Shown here one piece after another: positions 19,085 through 27,276 of a stretch of DNA of 64,000 nt. A program made the translations under genes and the position numbers. Source of the DNA: Achromobacter dolens (GTDB taxonomy: Bacteria; Pseudomonadota; Gammaproteobacteria; Burkholderiales; Burkholderiaceae_B); NCBI RefSeq assembly GCF_902859745.1, contig NZ_CADIJW010000034.1, positions 1 to 64,000 on the forward strand, written 5' to 3'. The number at the start of each line of letters is the position of its first letter. Within the stretch, counting starts at the first letter, position 1. The notes beneath the pieces were generated by a model that had not been told where the DNA came from, did not search any database, and saw only the letters and a list, made by a program, of their open reading frames with translations.

Positions 19085-19102
19085 TATCTTTATATAAAGA
19101 TA
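19085..19102. promoter_or_regulatory. Perfect 18-bp palindrome, probable MarR operator
   Basis: The sequence tatctttatataaagata is its own reverse complement over all 18 bp and is strikingly AT-rich. It lies 18-35 bp upstream of the MarR start codon, where it would cover the -10 region on the minus strand. Size and symmetry fit a MarR-dimer site. Confidence 0.75.
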
Positions 19103-19180
19103 AATTCTAGCAGGCCGTCCCGGGATCATGCAAGGCGCGCCCGCCGGCGGGCGCGGACCGCGCCGGGAAGCGCGGGCGCG

Positions 19181-19220
19181 CAAAAAAGAAAGGGCCCGCC
19201 CCTTGCGGGGCAGGCCCTTT
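19181..19220 (-). terminator. Rho-independent terminator of the HU-like gene
   Basis: The stem pairs 19189-19202 with 19207-19220 (one C-A mismatch, loop ttgc). On the minus strand the hairpin is followed by tttctttttt. It lies 27 bp past the HU stop codon. Confidence 0.9.
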
Positions 19221-19247
19221 CCGGCTTGACCGGATAACCGTGCGGAA

Positions 19248-19706
19248 TTACTGCGCGGCGTCCTTCAGCTTCTTGAGCGGGCGAACCTTCACCTTGACCG
19301 AAGCCGGCTTGGCGGGGAACCAGCGCTCTTCGCCGGTGAACGGATCCTTGCCGAAGCGCTTGGCCTTGGCGGGGACCTTCTGCACGGCAACCTTGAACAG
19401 GCCGGGCAGCGTGAATTCGCCAGCGCCCTTCTTGTCCACGGAGCTCAGCACCGAGGTTTCCAGGCTGGCCAGGACGGCCTTGACCGCCTTGGCTTCAACG
19501 CCGGACTGCTCGACGATGTAGGCGATCAGCTGGGTCTTGTTCAGAGCAGCCTTGATAGCCTTGGGGGCGGCAGCGACCTTCTTGGCGGCGACGGCCTTCT
19601 TGGCTGCCGGCTTCACAGCGGGTTTGGCGGCGGTAGCCTTCTTTGCGGGCGCCTTGGCGGCGGGCTTGGTGACTTTCTTGGCAGGAGCTTTAGCTTTCGT
19701 GGCCAT
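19248..19706 (-). CDS. HU-family DNA-binding protein with Lys/Ala-rich N-terminal tail
   Basis: A 152-aa nucleoid protein. Residues 1-55 are a low-complexity histone H1-like tail of Lys, Ala and Pro (AKKVTKPAAKAPAKK and similar). Residues about 55-152 are a HU/IHF fold (LNKTQLIAYIVEQSG, then GEFTLPGLFKVAVQKVPAK and the arm GKDPFTGEERWFPAKPA). Bordetella has a comparable H1-like protein called BpH2; I think this is its counterpart, but the name is not assigned from sequence alone. The ATG at 19706 begins the tail; the frame continues upstream without coding character. Monocistronic, with its own terminator. Confidence 0.92.
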   Translation of the reverse strand: MATKAKAPAKKVTKPAAKAPAKKATAAKPAVKPAAKKAVAAKKVAAAPKAIKAALNKTQLIAYIVEQSGVEAKAVKAVLASLETSVLSSVDKKGAGEFTLPGLFKVAVQKVPAKAKRFGKDPFTGEERWFPAKPASVKVKVRPLKKLKDAAQ

Positions 19707-20116
19707 GGTCAAAATCCGTATGTTGAGGACATGGGGCAGCGCGCGCGCCGGGTATCGGCGTTTAACGCTACGCGCCCGATGATAGCGGAAGAGTGGCGGT
19801 TGTAGCCGGTTTCGCAAGGCCTTTCGCGCAATCTTTGTTGTTTTCCAGGCAGAAAAACCCCTTCTACAAGGGGTTCTGCAAAATGCAGTGACAATCGCTG
19901 CGATTTTTTCAGTGGCACGCGCGGCATCGGAACGCGCGCGCCAGGCCATTGCGCGGCAGCAGACGTTGCGCGCGCCGGGCCGTTTTGAACCATCCGGGCC
20001 AAGCGTGTTCCAATGCTTCGCGCCGCGCGTCGGCGGGCGCGGGCGGGTGGCGGTGTGGCCGCCTGCCGGCGCTGGCCCGCGTGCCATCCTTACCCCGCAT
20101 GGAAGTGAAGCACCCT
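19707..20116. other. 410-bp divergent intergenic region (HU / dacC)
   Basis: Separates the HU gene (minus) from the D,D-carboxypeptidase gene (plus) and must hold both promoters; I cannot place either with certainty. It contains the hairpin listed at 19851-19875 and a small ctgca-aaa-tgcag hairpin at 19876-19888. The dacC-proximal half is GC-rich and open in several frames but has no coding signature. Confidence 0.5.
19851..19875 (-). terminator. Orphan intrinsic terminator-like hairpin on minus strand
   Basis: Perfect 8-bp stem aacccctt/aaggggtt (19856-19863 with 19868-19875). On the minus strand it continues into a T-run (ttttt) then ctg. No annotated gene on the minus strand ends here; the next one upstream in that direction is far to the right. 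It could end an unannotated small RNA or be a leader structure of the HU transcript. Confidence 0.5.
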
Positions 20117-21274
20117 ATGTTGATGAAGAAGTTGGCGGCGAGCCTGCTCGTTGCGACCGCGTGTATGTCAGGCGCCCTGGCGCAATCGATGCCCCAGCCA
20201 GACCTGTCGGCCAAGGCCTGGTTGCTGCTGGACGAGACCAGCGGCCAGGTGATCGCGTCGCACGCGGCCACCGCCCGGATCGAGCCGGCCTCGCTCACCA
20301 AGATCATGACGGCGTACGTGGTGTTCGGCGCTATCCACAACAAGGAGCTGTCGCCGGACCAGAAGGTGACCATCTCGACGCGCGCCTGGAAAGTGCCGCC
20401 CGGCAGTTCCAAGATGTTCCTGGAGCCGGGCTCCAAGGTGTCGGTGGACCAGTTGCTGCGCGGCCTGATGATCCAGTCCGGCAATGACGCGGCGATCGCG
20501 CTCGCCGAAGCGCTGTCGGGCAGCGTCGAGGCGTTCGTGGCGCGCATGAATGACACCGCCGTGCAACTCGGCCTGCATGGCACGCACTTCGCCAGTCCCC
20601 ACGGGCTGCCGGATCCGGGCACGTATTCCACGGTCAGCGACCTGTCGATCCTTGCCACGCGCTTCATCCGCGATTACCCCGAGCTGTACAAGGCCTACGA
20701 TTCGGCCAAGACCTTCACCTATAACAACATCACGCAACCCAACCGCAACCGGCTGCTGTGGCTCGATCCCAGCGTCGACGGCCTGAAGACGGGCCATACC
20801 GACGCGGCCGGTTACTGCATCGTGGCGACCGCGCACCGGCCCAACGGCCGCGACCAGCGCCGCCTGATCACGGTGGTGGTCGGCACGGCCTCGGACAAAC
20901 TGCGCACCCAGGAGAGCCGCGAGTTGCTGGAATGGGGCTTCCAGGGGTTCAATACCATCAAGTTATATGCGAAGGGCCAGGCGGTGGCCACGCCCGAGGT
21001 CTGGAAGGGCCAGACCGACACGCTCAAGGCCGGTTTCGCGCGCGACGCCTACGTCACGGTGCCGGCCGGCGCCAAGGTCGAGCCGGTCTGGACCCCGCAG
21101 GATCCGCTGGTGGCGCCGATCGCGGCCCAGGCCACGGTCGGCTCGCTGCGCGTGATGGTCGACGGCAAGCCCGCCATGCAGTTTCCGGTGGTGGCGCTGG
21201 AGCCGGTGGCCGAGGCCGGATTCGCCGGCCGCGCCTGGGATTCCATCCGCTTGTGGTGGCGCGGGCATTCCTGA
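20117..21274 (+). CDS. dacC: D-alanyl-D-alanine carboxypeptidase (PBP5/6 type)
   Basis: A periplasmic, membrane-anchored serine peptidase removing the terminal D-Ala from peptidoglycan pentapeptides. 385 aa with a signal peptide (cleavage likely near ALA-Q). Active-site motifs are SLTK (S59-K62), SGN (121-123) and KTG (224-226), followed by the C-terminal PBP5 beta-domain (about 285-365) and an amphipathic tail (AWDSIRLWWRGHS) for membrane attachment. The ATG at 20117 has gaag 6 nt upstream; ATGs at 20099 and 20123 are also possible. dacA and dacC are hard to separate, so the symbol is tentative. Confidence 0.93.
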   Translation: MLMKKLAASLLVATACMSGALAQSMPQPDLSAKAWLLLDETSGQVIASHAATARIEPASLTKIMTAYVVFGAIHNKELSPDQKVTISTRAWKVPPGSSKMFLEPGSKVSVDQLLRGLMIQSGNDAAIALAEALSGSVEAFVARMNDTAVQLGLHGTHFASPHGLPDPGTYSTVSDLSILATRFIRDYPELYKAYDSAKTFTYNNITQPNRNRLLWLDPSVDGLKTGHTDAAGYCIVATAHRPNGRDQRRLITVVVGTASDKLRTQESRELLEWGFQGFNTIKLYAKGQAVATPEVWKGQTDTLKAGFARDAYVTVPAGAKVEPVWTPQDPLVAPIAAQATVGSLRVMVDGKPAMQFPVVALEPVAEAGFAGRAWDSIRLWWRGHS

Positions 21275-21290
21275 TCCGACGGGAGGGGAC

Positions 21291-21839
21291 ATGGCGGTGA
21301 GTTTTCCGGGTGGGCCGGCCGCGGCGCCGACCACCGATGATCCTCTTGGGCTGCTGTCCGCCTGTCATGGACGCATTGCGCGGCAATGCGCAACCTTGCG
21401 GCGCCTGGCCGCGCATCTGCCTGCGCATGGCAGCGATGACGCGGCCCGGGTCGCGGCGGCGGGCGTCGCGCGTTATTTCCAGACGGCCGCGATCCACCAC
21501 CACGAAGACGAGGAAGAGGACCTGTTCCCGGCTCTGATCGAGTCCATGGCGGGTTCCGACGCCGTCTGCCTGCGCGCGCTGGTCGATGGATTGATTGCCG
21601 ATCATGCCCGGCTGGCAGCGCTGTGGGCGCCGTTGCGGCAAATCCTGGGCGAGATCGCGGCGGGCCGCCCGGCGGCGCTGCCGCCGGCGCAGGTTGAGGC
21701 GTTCGCGGCGGCCTATGCGGCGCATATCCAGCGCGAAGAGGATGAACTGCTGCCGCTGGCCGCGCGCCTGATCGGCGATGACGCCCTGGCCGCGATCAGC
21801 CGGGCGATGAAGGCGCGGCGCGGCGGCGAGGCTGGCTGA
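21291..21839 (+). CDS. Hemerythrin HHE domain protein
   Basis: A 182-aa four-helix bundle with di-iron ligand motifs: His in SACHGRI, HHHEDEEEDLFP in helix 2, DHARL in helix 3 and AHIQREEDELLP in helix 4. Such proteins bind O2 or NO or sense them. It starts 16 nt after dacC with a GGGAGGGG ribosome-binding site, so it is probably co-transcribed. No signalling domain is attached. Confidence 0.88.
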   Translation: MAVSFPGGPAAAPTTDDPLGLLSACHGRIARQCATLRRLAAHLPAHGSDDAARVAAAGVARYFQTAAIHHHEDEEEDLFPALIESMAGSDAVCLRALVDGLIADHARLAALWAPLRQILGEIAAGRPAALPPAQVEAFAAAYAAHIQREEDELLPLAARLIGDDALAAISRAMKARRGGEAG

Positions 21840-21934
21840 ACCTCGTCGCGCGCCTGGAGGCCGCCCGGCGCTTTCTTTTAGTGTTAAATGGTCGCAGCCG
21901 GGGCAATCCGCGCCGGATCTCGGATCGCCACGCC

Positions 21935-22807
21935 ATGCACCGCAACGCACGCTTTCGCCGGAAACTGCAGGATCCCGCCCTGATGCACGCCATGTCGGCG
22001 CACAATCCGCTGGCCGCCCGGCTGGCGATGGAGGCCGGGTTCGACGCGATCTGGGGCAGTGGCTTTGAATTGTCGGCCAGCTACGCCGTGCCGGACGCGA
22101 ATATCCTGTCGGCCGGGGTGCACCTGGACATGATGCGCGCCATGGCCGCCACGGTCGACGTGCCGGTCATCGCCGATATCGACACCGGGTTCGGCAACGC
22201 CATCAACGTTTCCTACGTCGTGCCGCAATACGAGGCCGCGGGCGTGTCGGCGGTCGTGATGGAAGACAAGACCTTTCCCAAGGACACCAGCCTGCGGACC
22301 GATGGCCGCCAGGAACTGGTGCGCGTGGAGGAATTCCAGGGCAAGATCGAAGCGGCCTGTGCCGCCCGTCGCGATCCCGATTTCTGCGTCATCGCGCGGA
22401 CCGAAGCGCTGATCGCGGGACTTGGACAGGCCGAGGCCCTGGCGCGCGCCGCGGCCTATGAGGCGGCCGGCGCCGACGCCATCCTGATCCATTCCAGGCA
22501 GGCCACCCCCGACGAGGTGCTGGCCTTCGTCGCGGCCTGGTCCGGCGGCGTGCCGCTGGTGCTGGTGCCCACCGCGTACCCGCAACTGCGCGAGCGCGAC
22601 ATCCAGGCGCTGGGCAAGGTGGGGCTGGTGATCTACGGCAACCACGCGATCCGAGCAGCCGTGGGCGCGATGCGCAAGGTCTTCGCCCGCATCCGCGAGG
22701 ACGGCGGCATCCATGCCGTCGATGCCGGCCTGCCGACCGTGCGCGATATCATCGGTCTCCAGGGCGACGCGGACATGCGCGAGCTGGAACGCAGGTTCCT
22801 GCGCTGA
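21935..22807 (+). CDS. pphA: Phosphonopyruvate hydrolase / PEP mutase family
   Basis: A 290-aa TIM-barrel enzyme of the PEP mutase/isocitrate lyase superfamily. The metal and phosphonate-binding region includes ADIDTGFGN (80-88) and EDKTFPKDTS (110-119). PEP mutases carry Asn in the corresponding PK-x-NS loop, whereas T118 here agrees with what I recall for Variovorax phosphonopyruvate hydrolase, as do the C-terminal VDAGLPTVRDIIGLQGD segment and the length. The likely reaction is phosphonopyruvate to pyruvate plus phosphate. The ATG at 21935 is preferred over 21881. No phn genes are nearby; a SulP transporter follows 41 nt downstream. Confidence 0.78.
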   Translation: MHRNARFRRKLQDPALMHAMSAHNPLAARLAMEAGFDAIWGSGFELSASYAVPDANILSAGVHLDMMRAMAATVDVPVIADIDTGFGNAINVSYVVPQYEAAGVSAVVMEDKTFPKDTSLRTDGRQELVRVEEFQGKIEAACAARRDPDFCVIARTEALIAGLGQAEALARAAAYEAAGADAILIHSRQATPDEVLAFVAAWSGGVPLVLVPTAYPQLRERDIQALGKVGLVIYGNHAIRAAVGAMRKVFARIREDGGIHAVDAGLPTVRDIIGLQGDADMRELERRFLR

Positions 22808-22848
22808 GCGCGCGGGAATGCAGAAGAGAGAGACGGGGCAGGGGAGCG

Positions 22849-24633
22849 ATGGCGGCGGGATGGAAAGCGCGGTTGGCGCGGGTGTTGGGCGATTGGGTGC
22901 CGGAAGTCGGGCCCGCGACCCTGCGCGCGGACCTGACGGCCGGGCTGCTCGGCGCGCTGCTGGTGCTGCCGCAGGGCGTGGCCTTCGCCACGCTGGCCGG
23001 GCTGCCGGCGCAATATGGCCTGTATTCGGCCATCGTGCCCTGTATCGTGGCGGCGCTGTTCGGTTCCAGCCGCCATGTCATGTCCGGCCCCACCAATGCC
23101 AATTCGCTGGCGCTGTTCGCGGTGCTGACGCCGCTGGCGGTGGCGGGCAGTCCGGGCTACATCGAACTGGCCCTGGCGGTGACGGTGCTGGTCGGCCTGA
23201 TGCAATGGCTGGTGGGCGCCCTGAGGCTGGGTTCGCTGGCGCACTTCATTTCACCATCGGCGCTGTTCGGCTTCACTAGCGGCGCGGCCCTGCTGATCGC
23301 GGTGCATGCGCTCAAGGATGCGCTGGGCCTGCCTGCGCCGGATTCGCATGGCGCCGGCGCGTTGCTGGCCAGCCTGGCCGGCCATTGGGACCAGTCGCTG
23401 GCGGGCGCGCTGCTGGTGACTGCCGTGACGATCGCCGCGGCCCTGTTGCTCAGGCGGCTGGACAGGCGCAGGCCCTACATGCTGGCCGGATTGGTGGCGG
23501 GGGCGCTGGCCGCGGCGGTGTTCAATGCGCTGGCGGCGCGCCTTGGCGCCGCGCCGGTGCCGCTCCTGGGAGATCTGGCGCAGCCGTGGCCGCCCTTCCA
23601 CGTGCCCAGCATCGACTGGCGCGCCTTGCCCGATCTGCTCAGCCTGGCGTTCGCATTGACCATCGTGGCGCTGGCGCAATCGATTTCCATCGCCAAGGCG
23701 GTGGCGACGCGTTCGGGACAGCGCATCGACGCCAATCGTGAATTCGTCGGGCAGGGGCTCTCCAACGTCGTGGGCGGTTTCTTTTCCTGTTATCTGTCCT
23801 GCGGCTCGCTCAACCGTTCCATCCCCAACTACGAGGCGGGCGCAAAGACGCCGCTGGCGGCGGTGTTCTCGGCGCTGCTGCTGATGGCGCTGGTGGCGCT
23901 GAGCGGCCCCCTGCTGGCGCGGATTCCGCAAGCGGCCATCGCGGGCCTGTTGCTGCTGGTGGCCTGGACCCTGCTGGACGTGCCCCGCTGGCGCCAGTTG
24001 ATCCGCACCCAGCCGGGCGAAAGCGCGATCGCCGCGGCCACGCTGGCGGCCACCGTCACCATCCGCATGGAGGTGGCGATCCTGCTGGGCACCGTGCTGT
24101 CGCTGATGGCGTACCTGCATCGCACCTCGCGGCCGGCGATGCGCACCATGGGGTTCGATTCGCGCGGCCTGGACCGCCGCTTCGTGGTGCTGGCGCAGCA
24201 GCCCGAGGCTTTGCCGGAATGCCCCCAGCTCAAGCTGCTGCGCATGGAAGGGTCGGTGTATTTCGGCGCAGCCGCGCACGTGGCGCAGCGCCTGCAGGAA
24301 CTGCGCGCGGGTGCGGATGCGCCGCGCCATTTGCTGGTGATGGCCAAGAGCATGAACTTCATCGACCTGGCCGGCGCCCAGGTCTGGGAGGACGAACTGG
24401 TAGCGCGCCGCGCCATGGGAGGCGACCTTTATTTCCACCGGCCGCGTCCCGAGGTGCTGGCGATGTGGCGCCGCACCGGCTTCCTGGAGCGGCTGGGCGC
24501 GGACCACGTGTTTCCTGACAAGGCGACCGCGCTGCACGCCATCTACGCCAGGCTGGACCGGGGCATCTGCGCGGGCTGCCAGGCCAGGGTGTTCTGGGAA
24601 TGCCAGCCGGATAGCCCGCAGGCCGGCCACTGA
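22849..24633 (+). CDS. SulP family anion transporter with STAS domain
   Basis: A 594-aa inner-membrane permease. The SulP core spans about residues 20-410 (LTAGLLGALLVLPQGVAFA and GPTNANSLAL are the TM1 and TM3 signatures). The cytoplasmic STAS domain spans about 430-560 (LLRMEGSVYFGAAAHV, with MAKSMNFIDLAGAQ). A short Cys-containing tail (CAGCQ then WEC) follows. Family substrates are sulfate, bicarbonate or dicarboxylates. It is 41 nt after the phosphonopyruvate hydrolase gene and converges with the ABC operon 7 nt away. Confidence 0.9.
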   Translation: MAAGWKARLARVLGDWVPEVGPATLRADLTAGLLGALLVLPQGVAFATLAGLPAQYGLYSAIVPCIVAALFGSSRHVMSGPTNANSLALFAVLTPLAVAGSPGYIELALAVTVLVGLMQWLVGALRLGSLAHFISPSALFGFTSGAALLIAVHALKDALGLPAPDSHGAGALLASLAGHWDQSLAGALLVTAVTIAAALLLRRLDRRRPYMLAGLVAGALAAAVFNALAARLGAAPVPLLGDLAQPWPPFHVPSIDWRALPDLLSLAFALTIVALAQSISIAKAVATRSGQRIDANREFVGQGLSNVVGGFFSCYLSCGSLNRSIPNYEAGAKTPLAAVFSALLLMALVALSGPLLARIPQAAIAGLLLLVAWTLLDVPRWRQLIRTQPGESAIAAATLAATVTIRMEVAILLGTVLSLMAYLHRTSRPAMRTMGFDSRGLDRRFVVLAQQPEALPECPQLKLLRMEGSVYFGAAAHVAQRLQELRAGADAPRHLLVMAKSMNFIDLAGAQVWEDELVARRAMGGDLYFHRPRPEVLAMWRRTGFLERLGADHVFPDKATALHAIYARLDRGICAGCQARVFWECQPDSPQAGH

Positions 24634-24640
24634 TCCGGTC

Positions 24641-25402
24641 TCAGGGGGGCGGCGCGTCGGTGCCGAGATAGGCGGCCTGGACGCGTGCGTCGGCCGCGAT
24701 CCGGTCTGGCGGGCCCTCGGCCAGCAGGCGGCCGCGCACCAGCACGGCGATGCGGTCGGCATGTTTGAAGACCACGTCCAGGCTGTGCTCGGTGAACAGT
24801 ACGGCCATGCGCTGCGTGTCGGCCAGTTCACGCGTCAGGCGCATGAGCGCGTGGCGTTCGTTGGTGGCCATGCCGGCGGTGGGTTCGTCCATCAGCAGCA
24901 GCTTCGGCCGGTGCGCCAACGCCATGGCCAGCTCGACCCGCTTGACGTCGCCGTAGGCCAGGGCGCCGCAGTGCGCGCCGGCCTGGGCGGCCATCCGCAC
25001 CTGGTCCAGCAGCGCCATGGCCTCGTCGGCGCGGTGCAATGCGGCGCGGCGCCAGGGACGGAACAACAGGCGGTCGCGCGACAGCAGGGCCGTCTGCACG
25101 TTTTCAAGCACCGTCATCGAGCGGAAGGTGGCGGCGGTCTGGAAGGTGCGCCCAACGCCCAGGCGGCAGATCTTGCCCGCCGTCAGGCCCACCAGCTCGC
25201 GGCCGTCCAGCCGCACCGATCCGGTATCGGGTCGCAACTGGCCGCCCAGCACGTTGAAGCAGGTGGACTTGCCGGCGCCGTTCGGGCCGATCAACGCCAG
25301 CATCTGGCCGGCCTCGAGCTGGAACGAGACATCCGCCAGCGCGTCGATGCCGCCGAATGATTTGCGCAGTCCCTCGACCGTCAGCAAGGCGTTGGCGGTC
25401 AT
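24641..25402 (-). CDS. Branched-chain amino-acid type ABC transporter ATPase (LivG-like)
   Basis: A 253-aa cytoplasmic ATPase. Walker A is GPNGAGKST (39-47), the signature is LAYGDVKRVE (the form usual in LivG), Walker B is LLLMDEPTAG, and the C-terminal SLDVVFKHADRI is LivG-like. Its ATG overlaps the permease stop by 4 nt. It is the last gene of a three-gene operon; a LivF-type second ATPase is absent. Confidence 0.92.
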   Translation of the reverse strand: MTANALLTVEGLRKSFGGIDALADVSFQLEAGQMLALIGPNGAGKSTCFNVLGGQLRPDTGSVRLDGRELVGLTAGKICRLGVGRTFQTAATFRSMTVLENVQTALLSRDRLLFRPWRRAALHRADEAMALLDQVRMAAQAGAHCGALAYGDVKRVELAMALAHRPKLLLMDEPTAGMATNERHALMRLTRELADTQRMAVLFTEHSLDVVFKHADRIAVLVRGRLLAEGPPDRIAADARVQAAYLGTDAPPP

Positions 25403-27276
25403 GCGCGCCTCCGCGTCCAGCGCGCGGCGGCGCCCGCCAGGCCCGACGGGAACGCCATCACCAGCGCCAGGATGGCGAGCCCCAGCACCGCGTGCCAGTA
25501 GTCCGTGCTGCGTGCCGCGACATCCTGCAGCCAGGTGTAGGCGGCCGCGCCGACCAGCGGGCCGGCCAGCGTCTGCAGACCGCCCAGCAGCACCATCACC
25601 AGCCCATCCACCGACCGGCTCACGCCGAGCACGTCGGGAGCGATGCTGCCCTTGGAGAACGCGTACAGCGCCCCGGCCATGCCCGCGGCCAGCGACGCCG
25701 CCACGAAGCCGGCCCACTGGATGCGGCGGATGTCCATGCCCTGCGCTTCGGCCCGCAAGGCCGAATCGCGCGCGCCGCGCAGTGCGTAGCCCAGCGGCGA
25801 GAACGCCAGGCGCCGCAGCCAGGCGATGCCGAGCGCGCAAAGCGCCAGCGTCAGGTAGTAGAACCAGGGACCCTGCGTCAGCCAGCGCGACGGCCACAGG
25901 CCGGTCAGGCCGTTGCTGCCGCCGGTCATCGCATCCCATTGATAGGCCAGCGCCCACAGGATCTGCGCCACGGCCAGGGTCAGCATCGCCAGGTACACGC
26001 CGGACAGGCGCACGCAGAACCAGCCGAACAGCGCCGCGCCAAGCCCGGCGGCCAGCGGGCCCAGCAGCAACGCGGCTTCCATCGGCAGGGCCGCCAGTTT
26101 CAGCAGCAGCGCCGCGCCGTAGGCGCCCAGGCCGAACCAGGCGGCGTGGCCGAATGTGGTCATGCCGGCCAGGCCGGTCAGGAAATGCAGGCTCGCGGCG
26201 AACAGGGCGGCGATCAGCACTTCGGTCAGCAGGATGCCCAGATACGGCCACTGCGCCGTCGCCAGGGGCGCCAGGACCAGCAATGCCAGCAACGCGCCGT
26301 AGGCCAGCCGCAGACGGCGGCCGGCGGGGGCGATGGGCGCCTCGGCCGCCAGCGCATGCGAGGAGGGCGCCGGCGGCTGGCCCAGCAGGCCCCAGGGACG
26401 CGCCACCAGCACGACGGCCATCACGGCGAATTCGGCCAGCAGGGTGAGCTTGGACAGGTTGAACAGCCAGGGGCCGATCTGCACTTGCCCCAGGAAGACG
26501 AAGACGGCCTTGACGCAGCAGATCAGCACCGCCGCCAGGAAGGCGCCGGGAATCGAGCCCAGGCCGCCGACGACAACGACTACGAAGGCGCTGGCGATGA
26601 TCTCCAGATCGAGCCCGAGCGTGGCGGGCACGCGCGGCGCGGCCAGCGCGCCGCCGAGCCCGGCCAGGAACGCGCCCAGCGTGAAGGCCGAGGTGAACAG
26701 CCAGGCCTGGTTGACGCCGAGCGCGGCCAGCATGTCGCGGTTCTCGGCGGCGGCGCGCAGCAGCCGGCCCCAGCGGGTGCGCATCAGCAGCAGCCACAGC
26801 AGGCCCAGCACCACCGGGCCGGCCACGATCAGCAGCAGGTCATATTGGGGAAAGCGCCTGCCCAGGATTTCGACCGCGCCGGAGAGGCCGGGCGCGCGGG
26901 CCGCGAACAGGTCTTCCGGGCCCCAGATCGCCAGAGCGGCGTCGCCGATGATCAGCACCAGCGCGAAGGTCGCCAGCAACTGGAACAGTTCCGGCGCGCG
27001 GTATAGCCGCTTGAGCACCAGCAGTTCAGCCGCGGCGCCGATCAGGCCGGTGGCCAGCGCCGCCAGCAGCAGCCCGGCCCAGTAGCCCGGGCCGTCACCG
27101 AAATACCGGGTGAAGCTCCAGGCGAGGTATATCCCCAGCATGTAGAAGGAGCCGTGCGCGAAATTGACGACCCGCGTGACGCCGAAGATCAGCGACAGGC
27201 CGGCGGCCACCAGGAACAGCGCGCTGGCATCCGCCAGGCCATTGAGCAACTGCGACAGCAGCCCGGACAGGCTCAT
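25399..27276 (-). CDS. Fused LivH-LivM permease of an ABC importer
   Basis: A 625-aa inner-membrane protein containing both permease halves in one chain. LivH-like domain about 1-295 (AAGLSLIFGVTRVVNFAHGS and GGLGSIPGAFLAAV), short hydrophilic linker about 296-320 (PPAPSSHALAAEAPIAPAGR), LivM-like domain about 325-615 (FLTGLAGMTTFGHAAWFGLGAY and GGSNGLTGLWPS). In most genomes these are separate proteins. Its start overlaps the stop of the binding-protein gene (TGATG). Confidence 0.93.
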   Translation of the reverse strand: MSLSGLLSQLLNGLADASALFLVAAGLSLIFGVTRVVNFAHGSFYMLGIYLAWSFTRYFGDGPGYWAGLLLAALATGLIGAAAELLVLKRLYRAPELFQLLATFALVLIIGDAALAIWGPEDLFAARAPGLSGAVEILGRRFPQYDLLLIVAGPVVLGLLWLLLMRTRWGRLLRAAAENRDMLAALGVNQAWLFTSAFTLGAFLAGLGGALAAPRVPATLGLDLEIIASAFVVVVVGGLGSIPGAFLAAVLICCVKAVFVFLGQVQIGPWLFNLSKLTLLAEFAVMAVVLVARPWGLLGQPPAPSSHALAAEAPIAPAGRRLRLAYGALLALLVLAPLATAQWPYLGILLTEVLIAALFAASLHFLTGLAGMTTFGHAAWFGLGAYGAALLLKLAALPMEAALLLGPLAAGLGAALFGWFCVRLSGVYLAMLTLAVAQILWALAYQWDAMTGGSNGLTGLWPSRWLTQGPWFYYLTLALCALGIAWLRRLAFSPLGYALRGARDSALRAEAQGMDIRRIQWAGFVAASLAAGMAGALYAFSKGSIAPDVLGVSRSVDGLVMVLLGGLQTLAGPLVGAAAYTWLQDVAARSTDYWHAVLGLAILALVMAFPSGLAGAAARWTRRRA

